This document shows positions 1 through 9,180 of a stretch of DNA of 64,000 bases, piece after piece. The DNA is from Dyella_A sp051962475 (GTDB lineage: Bacteria; Pseudomonadota; Gammaproteobacteria; Xanthomonadales; Rhodanobacteraceae). The position numbers and the translations under genes were made by a program. The notes under the pieces are model-generated. The model saw nothing but the letters and a program-made list of their open reading frames with translations. It was not told the DNA's origin and did not search any database. The stretch's first letter is position 1. Each line of letters begins with the position of its first letter. The stretch lies in the NCBI RefSeq assembly GCF_051962475.1, contig NZ_JBQCCF010000069.1, positions 1 to 64,000 on the forward strand, written 5' to 3'.

Positions 1-103
1 GAACCAGGACGAACAGCACCCTTACGACATTTTCTGACGGGCGACGCAGCCCTCACGCCGGATCGGCTTGGCTGTCGATCCGGCCTTCCAAGGAGCGACG
101 ACC

Positions 104-772
104 ATGGCACGCGGCGAGCACCATCGCATCCATGCGCACGATCGCCAGCAGCGCAACCGGCTGCGGGTGGCACAGGAAGCCGCCCGGCTGATGAGCGAGC
201 ACGGCATCCGCGACTTCCACCGCGCCAAGTTGAAGGCCTCCGAAAGGCTGGGCATCCTCGATGCACAGAGCCTGCCGCGCAACGACGAGATCGAGCAGGC
301 ACTGCGCGAGCATCAGCGGATCTTCCAGGCCGACACCCAGCCGCAGCGCGTCCGCCGTTGCCGCGAAGCGGCGGTGGAGGCGATGCGCTTTCTCGCGACC
401 TACCAGCCGCGTCTGGTCGGCGCCGTGCTCGAAGGCACCGCAGACGCCCATTCGGCGGTATGCCTGCACCTGTTTGCCGAAGATCCGGACGACGTGCTGC
501 GCTTTCTCGATGAGCACGGCGTGCCGTTCGAGGCGCAGACCCGCCGGCTGCGACTGAGTCGCGATGAATCGGCGGAGTATCCGGTGCTGCTGTTTTCCGC
601 CGATGGATTGCCGTTCGACCTCACCGTGCTGCCGACCGACTCGCTGCGTCAGCCGCCGCTGGACAGGATCGACGAGAAACCGATGCGACGCGCCAGCGTC
701 AGCGCGGTGGAACAGCTGCTGTTCGAAGACGGTGACGACGACCTGGAACGCAAACTCGCGGCCCTGCGCTGA
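104..772 (+). CDS. Conserved hypothetical protein, possibly nucleotidyltransferase-like
   Basis: Predicted 222-residue soluble protein. No signal peptide or membrane segment is seen. The ATG at 104 is preferred because AAGGAG (90-95) lies 8 bases upstream; the frame stays open to a TTG at 68 without a ribosome site. The N-terminal third is basic and helical. The middle (about residues 100-180) alternates hydrophobic strands with acidic turns and faintly recalls nucleotidyltransferase-fold proteins of Xanthomonadales, but I cannot point to a certain catalytic motif. It converges on gltA and shares a bidirectional terminator with it. Function is not assigned. Confidence 0.75.
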   Translation: MARGEHHRIHAHDRQQRNRLRVAQEAARLMSEHGIRDFHRAKLKASERLGILDAQSLPRNDEIEQALREHQRIFQADTQPQRVRRCREAAVEAMRFLATYQPRLVGAVLEGTADAHSAVCLHLFAEDPDDVLRFLDEHGVPFEAQTRRLRLSRDESAEYPVLLFSADGLPFDLTVLPTDSLRQPPLDRIDEKPMRRASVSAVEQLLFEDGDDDLERKLAALR

Positions 773-792
773 GCCAGCCCGACGTCGGAAAC

Positions 793-824
793 AACAACGC
801 CCCGGCATGCCGGGGCGTTGTTTT
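793..824. terminator. Bidirectional intrinsic terminator between the first gene and gltA
   Basis: A 13-bp perfect inverted repeat (793-805 with 810-822, loop CATG) is flanked by A residues on the left and T residues on the right. It can therefore end transcription from both convergent genes. Confidence 0.8.
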
Positions 825-861
825 GTGGGCCGGGTCGTTCACCCGGCCGCGCTCCGCGCGC

Positions 862-2157
862 TCAGCGCTTGGCGACCGCCACGAAGTCGCGCGGCGCAGC
901 GCCGGTGTAGACCTGGCGCGGACGACCGATACGCGACCCCGGGGTCTCGTGCTGCTCGATCCAGTGCGCGATCCAGCCGGCGGTGCGCGCGATGGCGAAC
1001 ATCACAGTGAACATCTCGGTCGGGATACCCAGCGCCTTGTAGATGATGCCCGAGTAGAAGTCGACGTTCGGATAGAGCTTGCGCTCGACGAAGTAGTCGT
1101 CCTTCAGTGCGGCCTCTTCCAGCTTCATCGCCACGTCCAGCAGCGGATCGTTGACGCCGAGCTCGGCCAGCACCTTGTGGCACATCTCGCGGATGATCTT
1201 GGCGCGCGGATCGAAGTTCTTGTAGACGCGATGGCCGAAGCCCATCAGGCGGAAGTTGTCGTTCTTGTCCTTCGCGCGCTTGACCGCGGTCTCGACCTTG
1301 TCCGGGCTGCCGATCTCCTCGAGCATCTTCAGCACCGCCTCGTTGGCGCCGCCGTGCGCCGGACCCCACAGCGCGGTGATGCCCGCGGCGATCGAGGCGT
1401 ACGGGTTGGCGCCGGTGGAGCCAACCAGGCGCACGGTCGAGGTGGAGGCGTTCTGCTCGTGATCGGCGTGCAGGATGAACAGCAGATCCAGCGCCTTGGC
1501 CGCCACCGGATTGAGCGTCAGCGGCTCGCTGGGCACCTCGAACATCATGTGCAGGAAGCGCGTGACGTACTCGAGATTGTTGCGCGGGTAGCGCATCGGC
1601 CAGCCGATCGAATAACGGTACGCAGCCGCGGCGATGGTCGGCATCTTGGCGATCAGGCGGATCGCGGCGAGCTTGCGGTCGTCCGCGTTATCGACGTCGA
1701 GGTCATCGTGGTAGAACGCCGACAGCGAGGCCACCGAAGCGGCCAGCATGGCCATTGGGTGGGCGTTGTGGTGGAAGCCCTGGAAGAAGTTCTTCAGCGA
1801 CTCGTGCATCATCGTGTGATGCGTGATCTGGTGCTCGAAGGTGGCGAACTCTTCCTTCTTCGGCAGCTCGCCGTTGAGCAGCAGGTAGGACACTTCCAGG
1901 AAGTTCGAATGCTCGGCGAGCTGCTCGATCGGGTAGCCGCGATAGAGCAGCACGCCCTCGTCGCCATCGATGTAGGTGATCGCACTCTTGGTGCTGGCGG
2001 TACTGCCAAAACCGGGGTCGTAGGTGAAGTGGCCGGTGTCCTTGTACAGCGTGCCCAGGTCGATGCACGACGGGCCCAGCGTGCCGCTCACCAGGGGCAG
2101 CTCGCTGCTGCGGTTGTTCGACTCGTCGGTCAGCTTGACGATCTTTGCATCGGACAC
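862..2157 (-). CDS. gltA: Citrate synthase
   Basis: Condenses acetyl-CoA and oxaloacetate to citrate, the entry step of the TCA cycle. The 431-residue length fits hexameric type II (E. coli-like) enzymes. Visible signatures are HADHEQNAST with the substrate-binding His, WGPAHGGANEA with the second active-site His, GFGHRVYK, and the catalytic Asp in LYPNVDFYSG. The start is a GTG at 2157-2155, chosen because AAGGAGG lies 5 bases before it and the mature N-terminus matches the family. The frame extends further upstream without any ribosome site. Transcribed alone, away from rpmE2, and ended by the terminator at 793-824. Confidence 0.97.
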   Translation of the reverse strand: MSDAKIVKLTDESNNRSSELPLVSGTLGPSCIDLGTLYKDTGHFTYDPGFGSTASTKSAITYIDGDEGVLLYRGYPIEQLAEHSNFLEVSYLLLNGELPKKEEFATFEHQITHHTMMHESLKNFFQGFHHNAHPMAMLAASVASLSAFYHDDLDVDNADDRKLAAIRLIAKMPTIAAAAYRYSIGWPMRYPRNNLEYVTRFLHMMFEVPSEPLTLNPVAAKALDLLFILHADHEQNASTSTVRLVGSTGANPYASIAAGITALWGPAHGGANEAVLKMLEEIGSPDKVETAVKRAKDKNDNFRLMGFGHRVYKNFDPRAKIIREMCHKVLAELGVNDPLLDVAMKLEEAALKDDYFVERKLYPNVDFYSGIIYKALGIPTEMFTVMFAIARTAGWIAHWIEQHETPGSRIGRPRQVYTGAAPRDFVAVAKR

Positions 2158-2338
2158 GGAAACCTCCTTCACGTATGTCACCGCCGCCGCGACCGCAAAA
2201 CGGCTCCGGCTGGCGAGGGAATCGGGGCAGCGGCGGCGGGGAAACCGGCGCTGCAGCAGGCGCCGTGGCACCTGGGCTCGCCATTATCGCACAACCCCAT
2301 CGCCGACATCCGTCAGCGGATGGTCTAGTGTCGGGCGC

Positions 2339-2375
2339 AAAAAAACACGGGGCAGACCGCGGCCTGCCCCGTGTT
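2339..2375 (-). terminator. Intrinsic terminator of rpmE2
   Basis: A 12-bp stem (2344-2355 with 2364-2375) is followed on the minus strand by a run of seven U residues (complement of 2339-2345). It lies about 50 bases beyond the rpmE2 stop. Confidence 0.8.
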
Positions 2376-2425
2376 CGATGCCCGGTCGGCAGGCGACGAT
2401 GCGCCGGCCGAGGTCACGACAAAAC

Positions 2426-2671
2426 TTACTTCTGCGCGTAGCGGCGACGGAACTTGTCGACGCGACCACCGACGTCCAGCGTCTTCTGCTTGCCGGTGTA
2501 GAACGGGTGCGAATGGCTGGAGATATCCACCTTGACCAGCGGGTACTCGTTGCCGTCTTCCCACTTGACGGTTTCCTTGGTGGCAATCGTCGAACGCGTC
2601 AGGAACGCGAACTCGGACGAGAGGTCCTGGAACACCACCGGGCGGTAGTTCGGATGGGTATCGGGCTTCAT
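2426..2671 (-). CDS. rpmE2: Ribosomal protein bL31, type B (zinc-independent)
   Basis: An 81-residue large-subunit ribosomal protein. The N-terminus MKPDTHPNYRPVVFQD and the HSHPFYTGKQ motif identify L31. The protein has no cysteine, so it belongs to the C-minus, type B paralogue that does not bind zinc. In bacteria with both forms this paralogue is usually derepressed by Zur on zinc starvation. Whether this genome also has a zinc-binding L31 cannot be seen here. No clear Zur box was recognised upstream. Confidence 0.95.
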   Translation of the reverse strand: MKPDTHPNYRPVVFQDLSSEFAFLTRSTIATKETVKWEDGNEYPLVKVDISSHSHPFYTGKQKTLDVGGRVDKFRRRYAQK

Positions 2672-2744
2672 GACAGGCTCAAAGCGGTGGGTGAAAAGAG
2701 CGGCATTGTACAAAGGCGCGCCTGTGCGGGTCAACCGGCGGGCG

Positions 2745-3677
2745 CTAGGGCGCGCCCAGGGCGCGGCGCACCATGCCGGCAAAGCGCTCAGCGTCGAGCT
2801 CCAGGACGATGTTGGCGTTGGCCGGGCGCTTCAGCCGGTCGGCCCAGTCCACCACGGTCGCACCGCGGGTCAAGCGGCCGTCGAGCTCCACCGCCACATG
2901 CCGGGTTTCACTGCGGGTGACGATGGACGGATCGATCGCCACGGCCATCGCCAGCGCATCGGCAGCGATCACCCCGCGCCGACCGTGACTGCGGTTGAAC
3001 GCCCGCGCGGTGCCAAACACCTTGCCGAAGAATTCCGCGCGCGCATCGCCCGCGGCCAGCCAGCGATCGAACTCGTCCTCGTCGAAGGCGTAGCGCAGGG
3101 TGGCCTCCCAGTCGACCAGATCGAACCGCGGGAACGCCTCGAACACCACGTGCGCCGCTTCGGGATCAAAGCCGATGTTGAACTCGGCCGGGACCTTGCC
3201 GGTATTGCCCTGCCCGGTCACCGCACCACCCATCACCACCAGGCGTGCCACGCGCGTGGGCAGCGACGGATCCAACCGCAGCGCCAGCGCCAGATTGGTC
3301 AACGGCGCCAGCGCCACCAGGGTGAGCTGGTCGGGATGCTCGCGGGTCAGCCGCACGATGGCGAGCGCAGCGGCCTCGTCCCGAGCCGCTGCCGTCGGCT
3401 CGGCAAAGCCGACATCGCCGAAGCCGTCGCTGCCGTGCACGAAGGCGGCGTCTTCCTCCGGCCGGCGCACCAGCGGACTGGGGCAGCCGGCAAACACCGG
3501 GGTGGATGCGCCCACCAGATCGACCAGGGTGCGCGCATTGCGCACCGTATGGCCGAGTCCGACGTTGCCCGCCGCGACGCTGAGGCCAAGCACGTCGGCG
3601 TGGGCGTGAGCCATCAGGATCGCCAGCGCATCGTCGACGCCGGGGTCGGTATCAATCAGGAGTTGGGGCTTGCTCAT
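2745..3677 (-). CDS. Inosine-uridine preferring nucleoside hydrolase family protein
   Basis: A 310-residue enzyme expected to hydrolyse the N-glycosidic bond of ribonucleosides, releasing base and ribose for salvage. The calcium-binding signature DTDPGVDDA (residues 9-17) is intact. MGGAV and the PAEFNIGFDPEAA segment, which contacts ribose and calcium, are also present. Length is typical for the family. It sits 62 bases downstream of recG on the same strand and may be read through from it. Substrate preference cannot be predicted. Confidence 0.92.
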   Translation of the reverse strand: MSKPQLLIDTDPGVDDALAILMAHAHADVLGLSVAAGNVGLGHTVRNARTLVDLVGASTPVFAGCPSPLVRRPEEDAAFVHGSDGFGDVGFAEPTAAARDEAAALAIVRLTREHPDQLTLVALAPLTNLALALRLDPSLPTRVARLVVMGGAVTGQGNTGKVPAEFNIGFDPEAAHVVFEAFPRFDLVDWEATLRYAFDEDEFDRWLAAGDARAEFFGKVFGTARAFNRSHGRRGVIAADALAMAVAIDPSIVTRSETRHVAVELDGRLTRGATVVDWADRLKRPANANIVLELDAERFAGMVRRALGAP

Positions 3678-3739
3678 GGTCCGTCACGCGAATGCAGAGC
3701 CGGTCAGCTTAAGCGCAACGCTGCCCCTGGAACAACGCG

Positions 3740-5851
3740 TCACGCGTGCGCATAGCGCGCCGCGCCGCCGATCCAGCGCTCAATCAGCTGTCCGGCCGCC
3801 TGCGCATGGTCACACAGCATCGTTTCGCCCACTTCATGCACGGCATCGAGCAGGTGGGCGTCGCGGGCCAGGTCGGCGATGCGGAAGCTGAGCTGCCCGG
3901 TCTGCCGTGTGCCCAGCACTTCGCCAGGGCCGCGCAGCTCCAGATCCTTCTCCGCGATGCGAAAGCCGTCGTTGGTGTCGCGCATCACCTGCAGGCGCTC
4001 GCGCGCCAGCTGGCCGATCGGCGGCTGGTACAGCAGCACGCAGTTGGAGGCCACGGCGCCGCGGCCGACCCGGCCCCGCAGCTGATGCAGCTGAGCCAGC
4101 CCCAGGCGCTCGCTGTTCTCGATCACCATCAGGCTGGCGTTGGGCACGTCCACCCCGACCTCGATCACCGTGGTGGCCACCAGCACGGCCAGCTCGCCCG
4201 CCTTGAAGGCATCCATCACCGCCTGCTTTTCCTTCGGCTTCATGCGGCCGTGGATAAGGCCAACGCCATGGCCAACCAGGGCCGCGGAAAGCTCCGCGTG
4301 CACCACTTCGGCCGCCTGCGCGCGCAGTTGCTCGGACTCCTCGATCAGAGTGCATACCCAGTACACCTGCCGCCCCTCGCCGCAGGCGCCGGCAATGCGT
4401 TCGATCACTTCCGCCCGGCGGGCATTGGAAACGGCAATGGTCTGCACCGGCGTGCGGCCCGGGGGAAGCTCGTCGATGGACGACACGTCCAGGTCGGCGT
4501 AGGCGCTCATCGCCAGCGTGCGGGGAATGGGCGTGGCGGTGAGCACCAGCTGGTGGGGCACTTGGTCGCCTTCGAGCCCCTTGTCGCGCAGGGCCAGGCG
4601 CTGGTGCACGCCAAAGCGGTGCTGCTCATCGACAATTACCAGGCCCAGCCGGCCGAACGCGACACCCTCCTGCATCAGCGCGTGGGTGCCGATCATCACC
4701 GGCGCCCCTTCCGCCACGCGCCTCAGCGCCTGCTGGCGCGCCTTGCCCTGCACCTTGCCGGCTAACCACTCGACCGCGATGCCGAGCGGCTCCAGCCAGT
4801 GCCGGAAGTTGCGCAGATGCTGCTCGGCGAGCAACTCGGTGGGCGCCATCAGCGCCACCTGATACCCCGTCTCCACCGCCGCCAGCGCAGCCAGTGCGGC
4901 GACCACGGTCTTGCCCGACCCGACGTCACCCTGCACCAGGCGCAGCATCGGCTTGCTGTGCGAGAGATCGGCGATCACTTCCTCGGTCACGCGCTGCTGC
5001 GCGGTGGTGAGCGTAAACGGCAACGACGCCAACAGCTGGGCCCGCAGGGCGCCCGCCCCACCGAGCACTGGTGCACGCCGCAGGCGCACCGCCGCACGCA
5101 TGCGGCGCAGGCTCAGATGCTGGGTCAGCAGCTCCTCGAAGGCCAGCCGCTGCTGGGCCGGGTGAATACCCAGGGTGAGCTGCCCCAGATGCGCATCGGC
5201 CGGCGGGCGATGGACATAGAGCAGGGCCTCGCGCAGCGACGTCAGACCGTGGGCCGCACACAGCGCCTGGGGAATGAGTTCGAGCGCCGATTCCGATGGC
5301 AGCAGCGCGAGCGCCTTGGCGATCACGCCGGCCAGCCGCTTGGTGCCCAGCCCTTCGGTGGTGGGATACACCGGCGTCAGCAGTTCGCTCATCGCCGCCG
5401 GCGCGCTGCCGGCCAGACGCTCGTACTGCGGATGCACCATCTCCAGCCCCTGATTGCCCAGCCGCACCTCGCCGTAGCAGAGCAGCCGCGTGCCGGGTCT
5501 GAGCAGATCCGCCTGGGCGCGGTGGAAATGGAAGAAGCGCAACTGCAGCGTCTCACGCGAGTCGTCGCTGATCGCCACCTTCAGTTGCGGACGAAAGCGA
5601 AAACCGCGCTCGATCGCTTCCACCACGCCCTCGACCTGGGCGCGGTCGCCCGGGCGCAGGTCGGCGATCGGCGTGACCCGGGTACGGTCCTCATAGCGCA
5701 GCGGCAGGTGGAACCACAGGTCCTGCACCCGCTCCAGTCCCAGCCGCGCCAGTGTCTCGGCCAGCGCCGGGCCGACCCCGGGCAGGCTTGCCACGGGCCG
5801 CAGTCCGGGAGCGTCCGTGGTGGGCGGGGCGGCAGCAGTTCGGGCGGGCAT
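3740..5851 (-). CDS. recG: ATP-dependent DNA helicase RecG
   Basis: Branch-migration and fork-reversal helicase that rescues stalled forks and processes Holliday junctions. The 703 residues carry the N-terminal wedge/OB region, the Walker A motif GDVGSGKT (about residue 308), the DEQH box (about 407), the TATPIPRTLAMS motif, and the C-terminal GRVGRG helicase motif VI region. The ATG at 5851 has only a weak ribosome site. In Xanthomonadales recG commonly lies near spoT and a RidA gene, as here. Confidence 0.97.
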   Translation of the reverse strand: MPARTAAAPPTTDAPGLRPVASLPGVGPALAETLARLGLERVQDLWFHLPLRYEDRTRVTPIADLRPGDRAQVEGVVEAIERGFRFRPQLKVAISDDSRETLQLRFFHFHRAQADLLRPGTRLLCYGEVRLGNQGLEMVHPQYERLAGSAPAAMSELLTPVYPTTEGLGTKRLAGVIAKALALLPSESALELIPQALCAAHGLTSLREALLYVHRPPADAHLGQLTLGIHPAQQRLAFEELLTQHLSLRRMRAAVRLRRAPVLGGAGALRAQLLASLPFTLTTAQQRVTEEVIADLSHSKPMLRLVQGDVGSGKTVVAALAALAAVETGYQVALMAPTELLAEQHLRNFRHWLEPLGIAVEWLAGKVQGKARQQALRRVAEGAPVMIGTHALMQEGVAFGRLGLVIVDEQHRFGVHQRLALRDKGLEGDQVPHQLVLTATPIPRTLAMSAYADLDVSSIDELPPGRTPVQTIAVSNARRAEVIERIAGACGEGRQVYWVCTLIEESEQLRAQAAEVVHAELSAALVGHGVGLIHGRMKPKEKQAVMDAFKAGELAVLVATTVIEVGVDVPNASLMVIENSERLGLAQLHQLRGRVGRGAVASNCVLLYQPPIGQLARERLQVMRDTNDGFRIAEKDLELRGPGEVLGTRQTGQLSFRIADLARDAHLLDAVHEVGETMLCDHAQAAGQLIERWIGGAARYAHA

Positions 5852-5931
5852 CGGGGAAGCCTAATGGAGGCGACGCGCCTCCTGCAGCGGCCACAGCATC
5901 AGCGCGCGTGGGCGCCGGCCGCACGGGCGGC

Positions 5932-6315
5932 TCAGTCCAGCGCCATCACCGCATCGACCTCGACCTGCGCGCCCTTGGGCAGCGCCGACACTTCGATCGT
6001 CGAGCGCGCCGGGTACGGCGCCTGGAAATACTCAGCCATCACCGCATTGACCTCGGCGAAGTGGCCCAGGTCGGTGACGTAGATACCCACGCGCACGATC
6101 TGCGCCAGCGAGCCACCGGCCGCCTCGGCGACGGCGGTGAGGTTGTCGAAGACGCGGCGGGTCTGCGCCTGGATGTCACCCTTGACCAGCGCACCGGTAG
6201 CCGGATCGAGCGGAATCTGACCCGAGAAGTACACCGTATTGCCGGCCCGCACGGCTTGCGAATACGGGCCGATGGCTGCGGGCGCGCGCTCGGTGGCGAT
6301 GATGCTGCGGGACAT
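5932..6315 (-). CDS. ridA: RidA family enamine/imine deaminase
   Basis: A 127-residue cytoplasmic protein. RidA proteins hydrolyse reactive 2-aminoacrylate and related imines released by PLP enzymes, which protects other PLP enzymes. The family core is clear: AIGPYSQAV, YFSGQIPLDP, the IVRVGIYVTD strand with the conserved Arg, and the C-terminal VEVDAVMAL. A GAGGTG ribosome site lies 7 bases before the ATG. It is co-directional with spoT, 79 bases downstream of it. Confidence 0.93.
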   Translation of the reverse strand: MSRSIIATERAPAAIGPYSQAVRAGNTVYFSGQIPLDPATGALVKGDIQAQTRRVFDNLTAVAEAAGGSLAQIVRVGIYVTDLGHFAEVNAVMAEYFQAPYPARSTIEVSALPKGAQVEVDAVMALD

Positions 6316-6394
6316 GGAAACACCTCGTGACAGGGATGACGGGAAAAGCGCCGCATCGTGCGACGCAAGCGGCCGCGAGGCAAGCGCAGGAACG

Positions 6395-8518
6395 CTACAG
6401 CGGATAACGATGCGCGCCGCTGACCACGCCGGTGCGGCGCACGCGACGGATCACCTCGGCCAGATGGCGGCGACTCTTCACCTCCATCGTGAACAACAAC
6501 GTGGCCGCGGCGGCATCGCGCTCGACGTACTCCACGTTCTCGATGTTGGAGTCCGCATCGGCGATCGCCGCGGCGACTGTGGCCAGCACGCCGGGGCGGT
6601 TGATGACCTCGATGCGCAGCTCGGCGCGGTAGTCGCCCTGCACATCGCGATCCCACTCGATCGACACCTTGCGTTCGGGCGACTTGCGTAGCTCGGCGAC
6701 ATTCGGGCATTCCTCGCGGTGCACCACGATGCCCTTGCCGGAGGACAGGTAGCCGACGATGTCGTCGCCAGGCAACGGGTGGCAGCAGTTGGCGAAGCTC
6801 AGGACGCCACGCTCGGCACCGGTGATGCGGATCTTCTCGCTGCTCGGCGCCGGGGTGAGCGCACGCGAGCGCTTGCCACGCGCGGCGACCAGCTGCGCGG
6901 CTACCAGGTCGGGCATGCGGTTGCCCAGCGCGATATCGGCCAGCAACTCCTCCAGCCGATGCAGCTTGGCCTCGGCGAGAAAGCGGTCCAGCACCGCCGG
7001 CGCGATGCCGTCCAGGCTGGTGCCCAGCGCGTCAAGCGCGCGATCGAGCATGCGATGGCCGAAGTCCACGGCGTCCTCGTGCTGCAGGTGCTTGAGGAAC
7101 TGGCGGATCGCCGTGCGTGCCTTGCCGGTGACCACCGACTCCAGCCAGGCCGGGTTGGGCACGGCCGAGGGTGCGGTGATGATCTCCACCAGCTGACCGG
7201 ATTCGAGCCGGGTACGCAGCGGCACCAGCTTCTTGTCCACGCGTGCGGCCACCGCGTGATGACCCACGTCGGTATGCACGGCGTAGGCGAAATCCAGTGC
7301 GGTAGCGTTGCGCGGCATCGAGAGGATGTCGCCGCGCGGCGTGAACAGATAGACCTCATCCGGGAACAGGTCGATCTTGACGTTCTCGATGAACTCGCTC
7401 GACGAGACAGTGTTGGCCTGGCTGTCGGCCAGCGAGGAAAGCCATTCGCGCGCGCGTGCCTGCGCGCTGTTGGCCGGACCCGAGTCGGTCTTGTAGGCCC
7501 AGTGCGCCGCCACGCCGCGTTCGGCCACCGAATCCATTTCGGCAGTGCGGATCTGCACCTCGATCGGCGCACCGAACGGCCCCAGCAACACGGTGTGCAG
7601 CGACTGGTAACCGTTCGCCTTGGGGATCGCGATGAAGTCCTTGAAGCGGCGGTCGACCGGCTTGTACAGCGTGTGCACCGCGCCCAGCGCCATGTAGCAC
7701 TGCATGGCGCTGTCGACCACCACGCGGAAACCGTAGACATCCATCAGCTGGGCGAAGGTCTTGTGCTCGCTGTGCATCTTCGAATAGATGCTCCACGGCG
7801 ACTTGATGCGCCCCACCACGCGTGCCACCACGTGCTCCGAGGCCAGCCGCTGGGTCAGCGCGGTCTCGATCTTGCCCATCGCCTCGCGACGGTTGCCGAG
7901 CGCGGCGCGGATGCGCTCGCTGATCACACGGTAGCGGTCCGGATACAGGCCGCGGAAGCCCAGGTCCTGCAACTCGGCCTTGAACTTGTTCATACCCAGG
8001 CGCTGGGCGATCGGCGCGTAGATCTCCAGCGTCTCGCGGGCGATGCGGCGACGCGAGGACGTGTCCTTCGCGCCCAGCGTGCGCATGTTGTGCAGGCGAT
8101 CGGCCAGCTTGATCAGGATCACGCGGATGTCGCGCGCCATCGCCAGCAGCATCTTGCGGAAGCTTTCCGCATCGGCTTCCTGGCGATTGCTGAAGCGCAT
8201 CTTGTCCAGCTTGGTGACGCCATCGACCAGCTCGGCCACGGTCTCGCCGAACTCTCCCGCCAGCTCGGCGCGGCTGAGCTGGGTGTCCTCAAGCGTGTCG
8301 TGCAGGATCGCCGCGATGATGGTCTCGGCGTCCAGGCCCAGCTCGGCGAGGATGCCGGCCACCGCGATGGGATGGGTGATGTACGGCTCGCCGCTCTTGC
8401 GGGCCTGACCGGCGTGGGCCACGGCGCCAATGCGGTAGGCGCGGACCACGCGCTCGACCTGGTCGGCTGGAAGGTAAGTCAGTCGATCCTTGAGTGCCAG
8501 CACGTAGTCCGGCAACAC
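6395..8518 (-). CDS. spoT: Bifunctional (p)ppGpp synthetase/hydrolase SpoT
   Basis: Makes and degrades the stringent-response alarmone. The 707 residues contain an N-terminal HD hydrolase domain with an intact AAILHDTLEDT motif, followed by the synthetase domain (DVYGFRVVV and RFKDFIAIPKANGYQSLHT, about residues 260-310). A TGS domain (DEVYLFTPRGDI, about 390-450) and a C-terminal ACT domain (about 635-700) follow. Both catalytic domains look functional, as in SpoT rather than hydrolase-dead RelA. The start is a GTG at 8518; aligned with E. coli SpoT it gives the expected N-terminus. It lies 175 bases downstream of rpoZ. Confidence 0.96.
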   Translation of the reverse strand: MLPDYVLALKDRLTYLPADQVERVVRAYRIGAVAHAGQARKSGEPYITHPIAVAGILAELGLDAETIIAAILHDTLEDTQLSRAELAGEFGETVAELVDGVTKLDKMRFSNRQEADAESFRKMLLAMARDIRVILIKLADRLHNMRTLGAKDTSSRRRIARETLEIYAPIAQRLGMNKFKAELQDLGFRGLYPDRYRVISERIRAALGNRREAMGKIETALTQRLASEHVVARVVGRIKSPWSIYSKMHSEHKTFAQLMDVYGFRVVVDSAMQCYMALGAVHTLYKPVDRRFKDFIAIPKANGYQSLHTVLLGPFGAPIEVQIRTAEMDSVAERGVAAHWAYKTDSGPANSAQARAREWLSSLADSQANTVSSSEFIENVKIDLFPDEVYLFTPRGDILSMPRNATALDFAYAVHTDVGHHAVAARVDKKLVPLRTRLESGQLVEIITAPSAVPNPAWLESVVTGKARTAIRQFLKHLQHEDAVDFGHRMLDRALDALGTSLDGIAPAVLDRFLAEAKLHRLEELLADIALGNRMPDLVAAQLVAARGKRSRALTPAPSSEKIRITGAERGVLSFANCCHPLPGDDIVGYLSSGKGIVVHREECPNVAELRKSPERKVSIEWDRDVQGDYRAELRIEVINRPGVLATVAAAIADADSNIENVEYVERDAAAATLLFTMEVKSRRHLAEVIRRVRRTGVVSGAHRYPL

Positions 8519-8693
8519 CGCGGCTTCCGAAGGATCTGCCGCGGCGATGGGCGCGGGAATGCGCTGCCCGCTCAGACAGGCACCCCGTGCGGGGCGGCCA
8601 TTGCGGCGGCGCCAGCGCTGGCGTATGCACGAACGCTGCGCCGGGCCACGGCCCGCACAGCGTGTTCATGCATCGGGCCGCCGACGGTCATGC

Positions 8694-8984
8694 TCAGTCG
8701 TCCCCGCCCTTGGAGAGATCGTCGTCCACCTCGGCCGCCGCCCACTCCAGCGCCTCACGCTCGGCGCGCTCACGCTCGGCCTTGTCGATCTCGTCGATGG
8801 TGGCCTGATCGATGCGGCGATCGGCGATTTCGCGCAGGGCCAGCACGGTCGGCTTGTCGTGATCGGGGTTGACCGCCGGGTCGGCGCCCTTGGACAGCTG
8901 ACGCGCGCGCTTGGTCGCCATCAGCACCAGTTCGAAACGGTTGTCGACCACCTCAAGGCAGTCTTCCACGGTAATGCGTGCCAT
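8694..8984 (-). CDS. rpoZ: RNA polymerase omega subunit
   Basis: A 96-residue subunit that helps beta-prime assembly and forms part of the ppGpp site. The family N-terminus MARITVEDCLEVVDNRFELV and the KPTVLALREIA segment are intact. The TGAGGA ribosome site is 7 bases before the ATG. It precedes spoT, the usual order, but gmk, its normal upstream neighbour, is 4.7 kb away beyond the Mla genes. Confidence 0.97.
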   Translation of the reverse strand: MARITVEDCLEVVDNRFELVLMATKRARQLSKGADPAVNPDHDKPTVLALREIADRRIDQATIDEIDKAERERAEREALEWAAAEVDDDLSKGGDD

Positions 8985-9180
8985 GCGAAATCCTCAGGCG
9001 GTAAAGCAACTTGGAAGGTCGTTCAGTGTATCCAGGGTACGCTTTGCTGGCAATCGACCAGCGCGTATCATGCCCGGTTGCACCGCGGCCAGGAGGCGAA
9101 AGCGCCGCGAAACCCGTGCATAATATAAAACCAGACAGTACACTTTCTTTCCCCCGGTTCAGCGACGGATTCGAGACCGA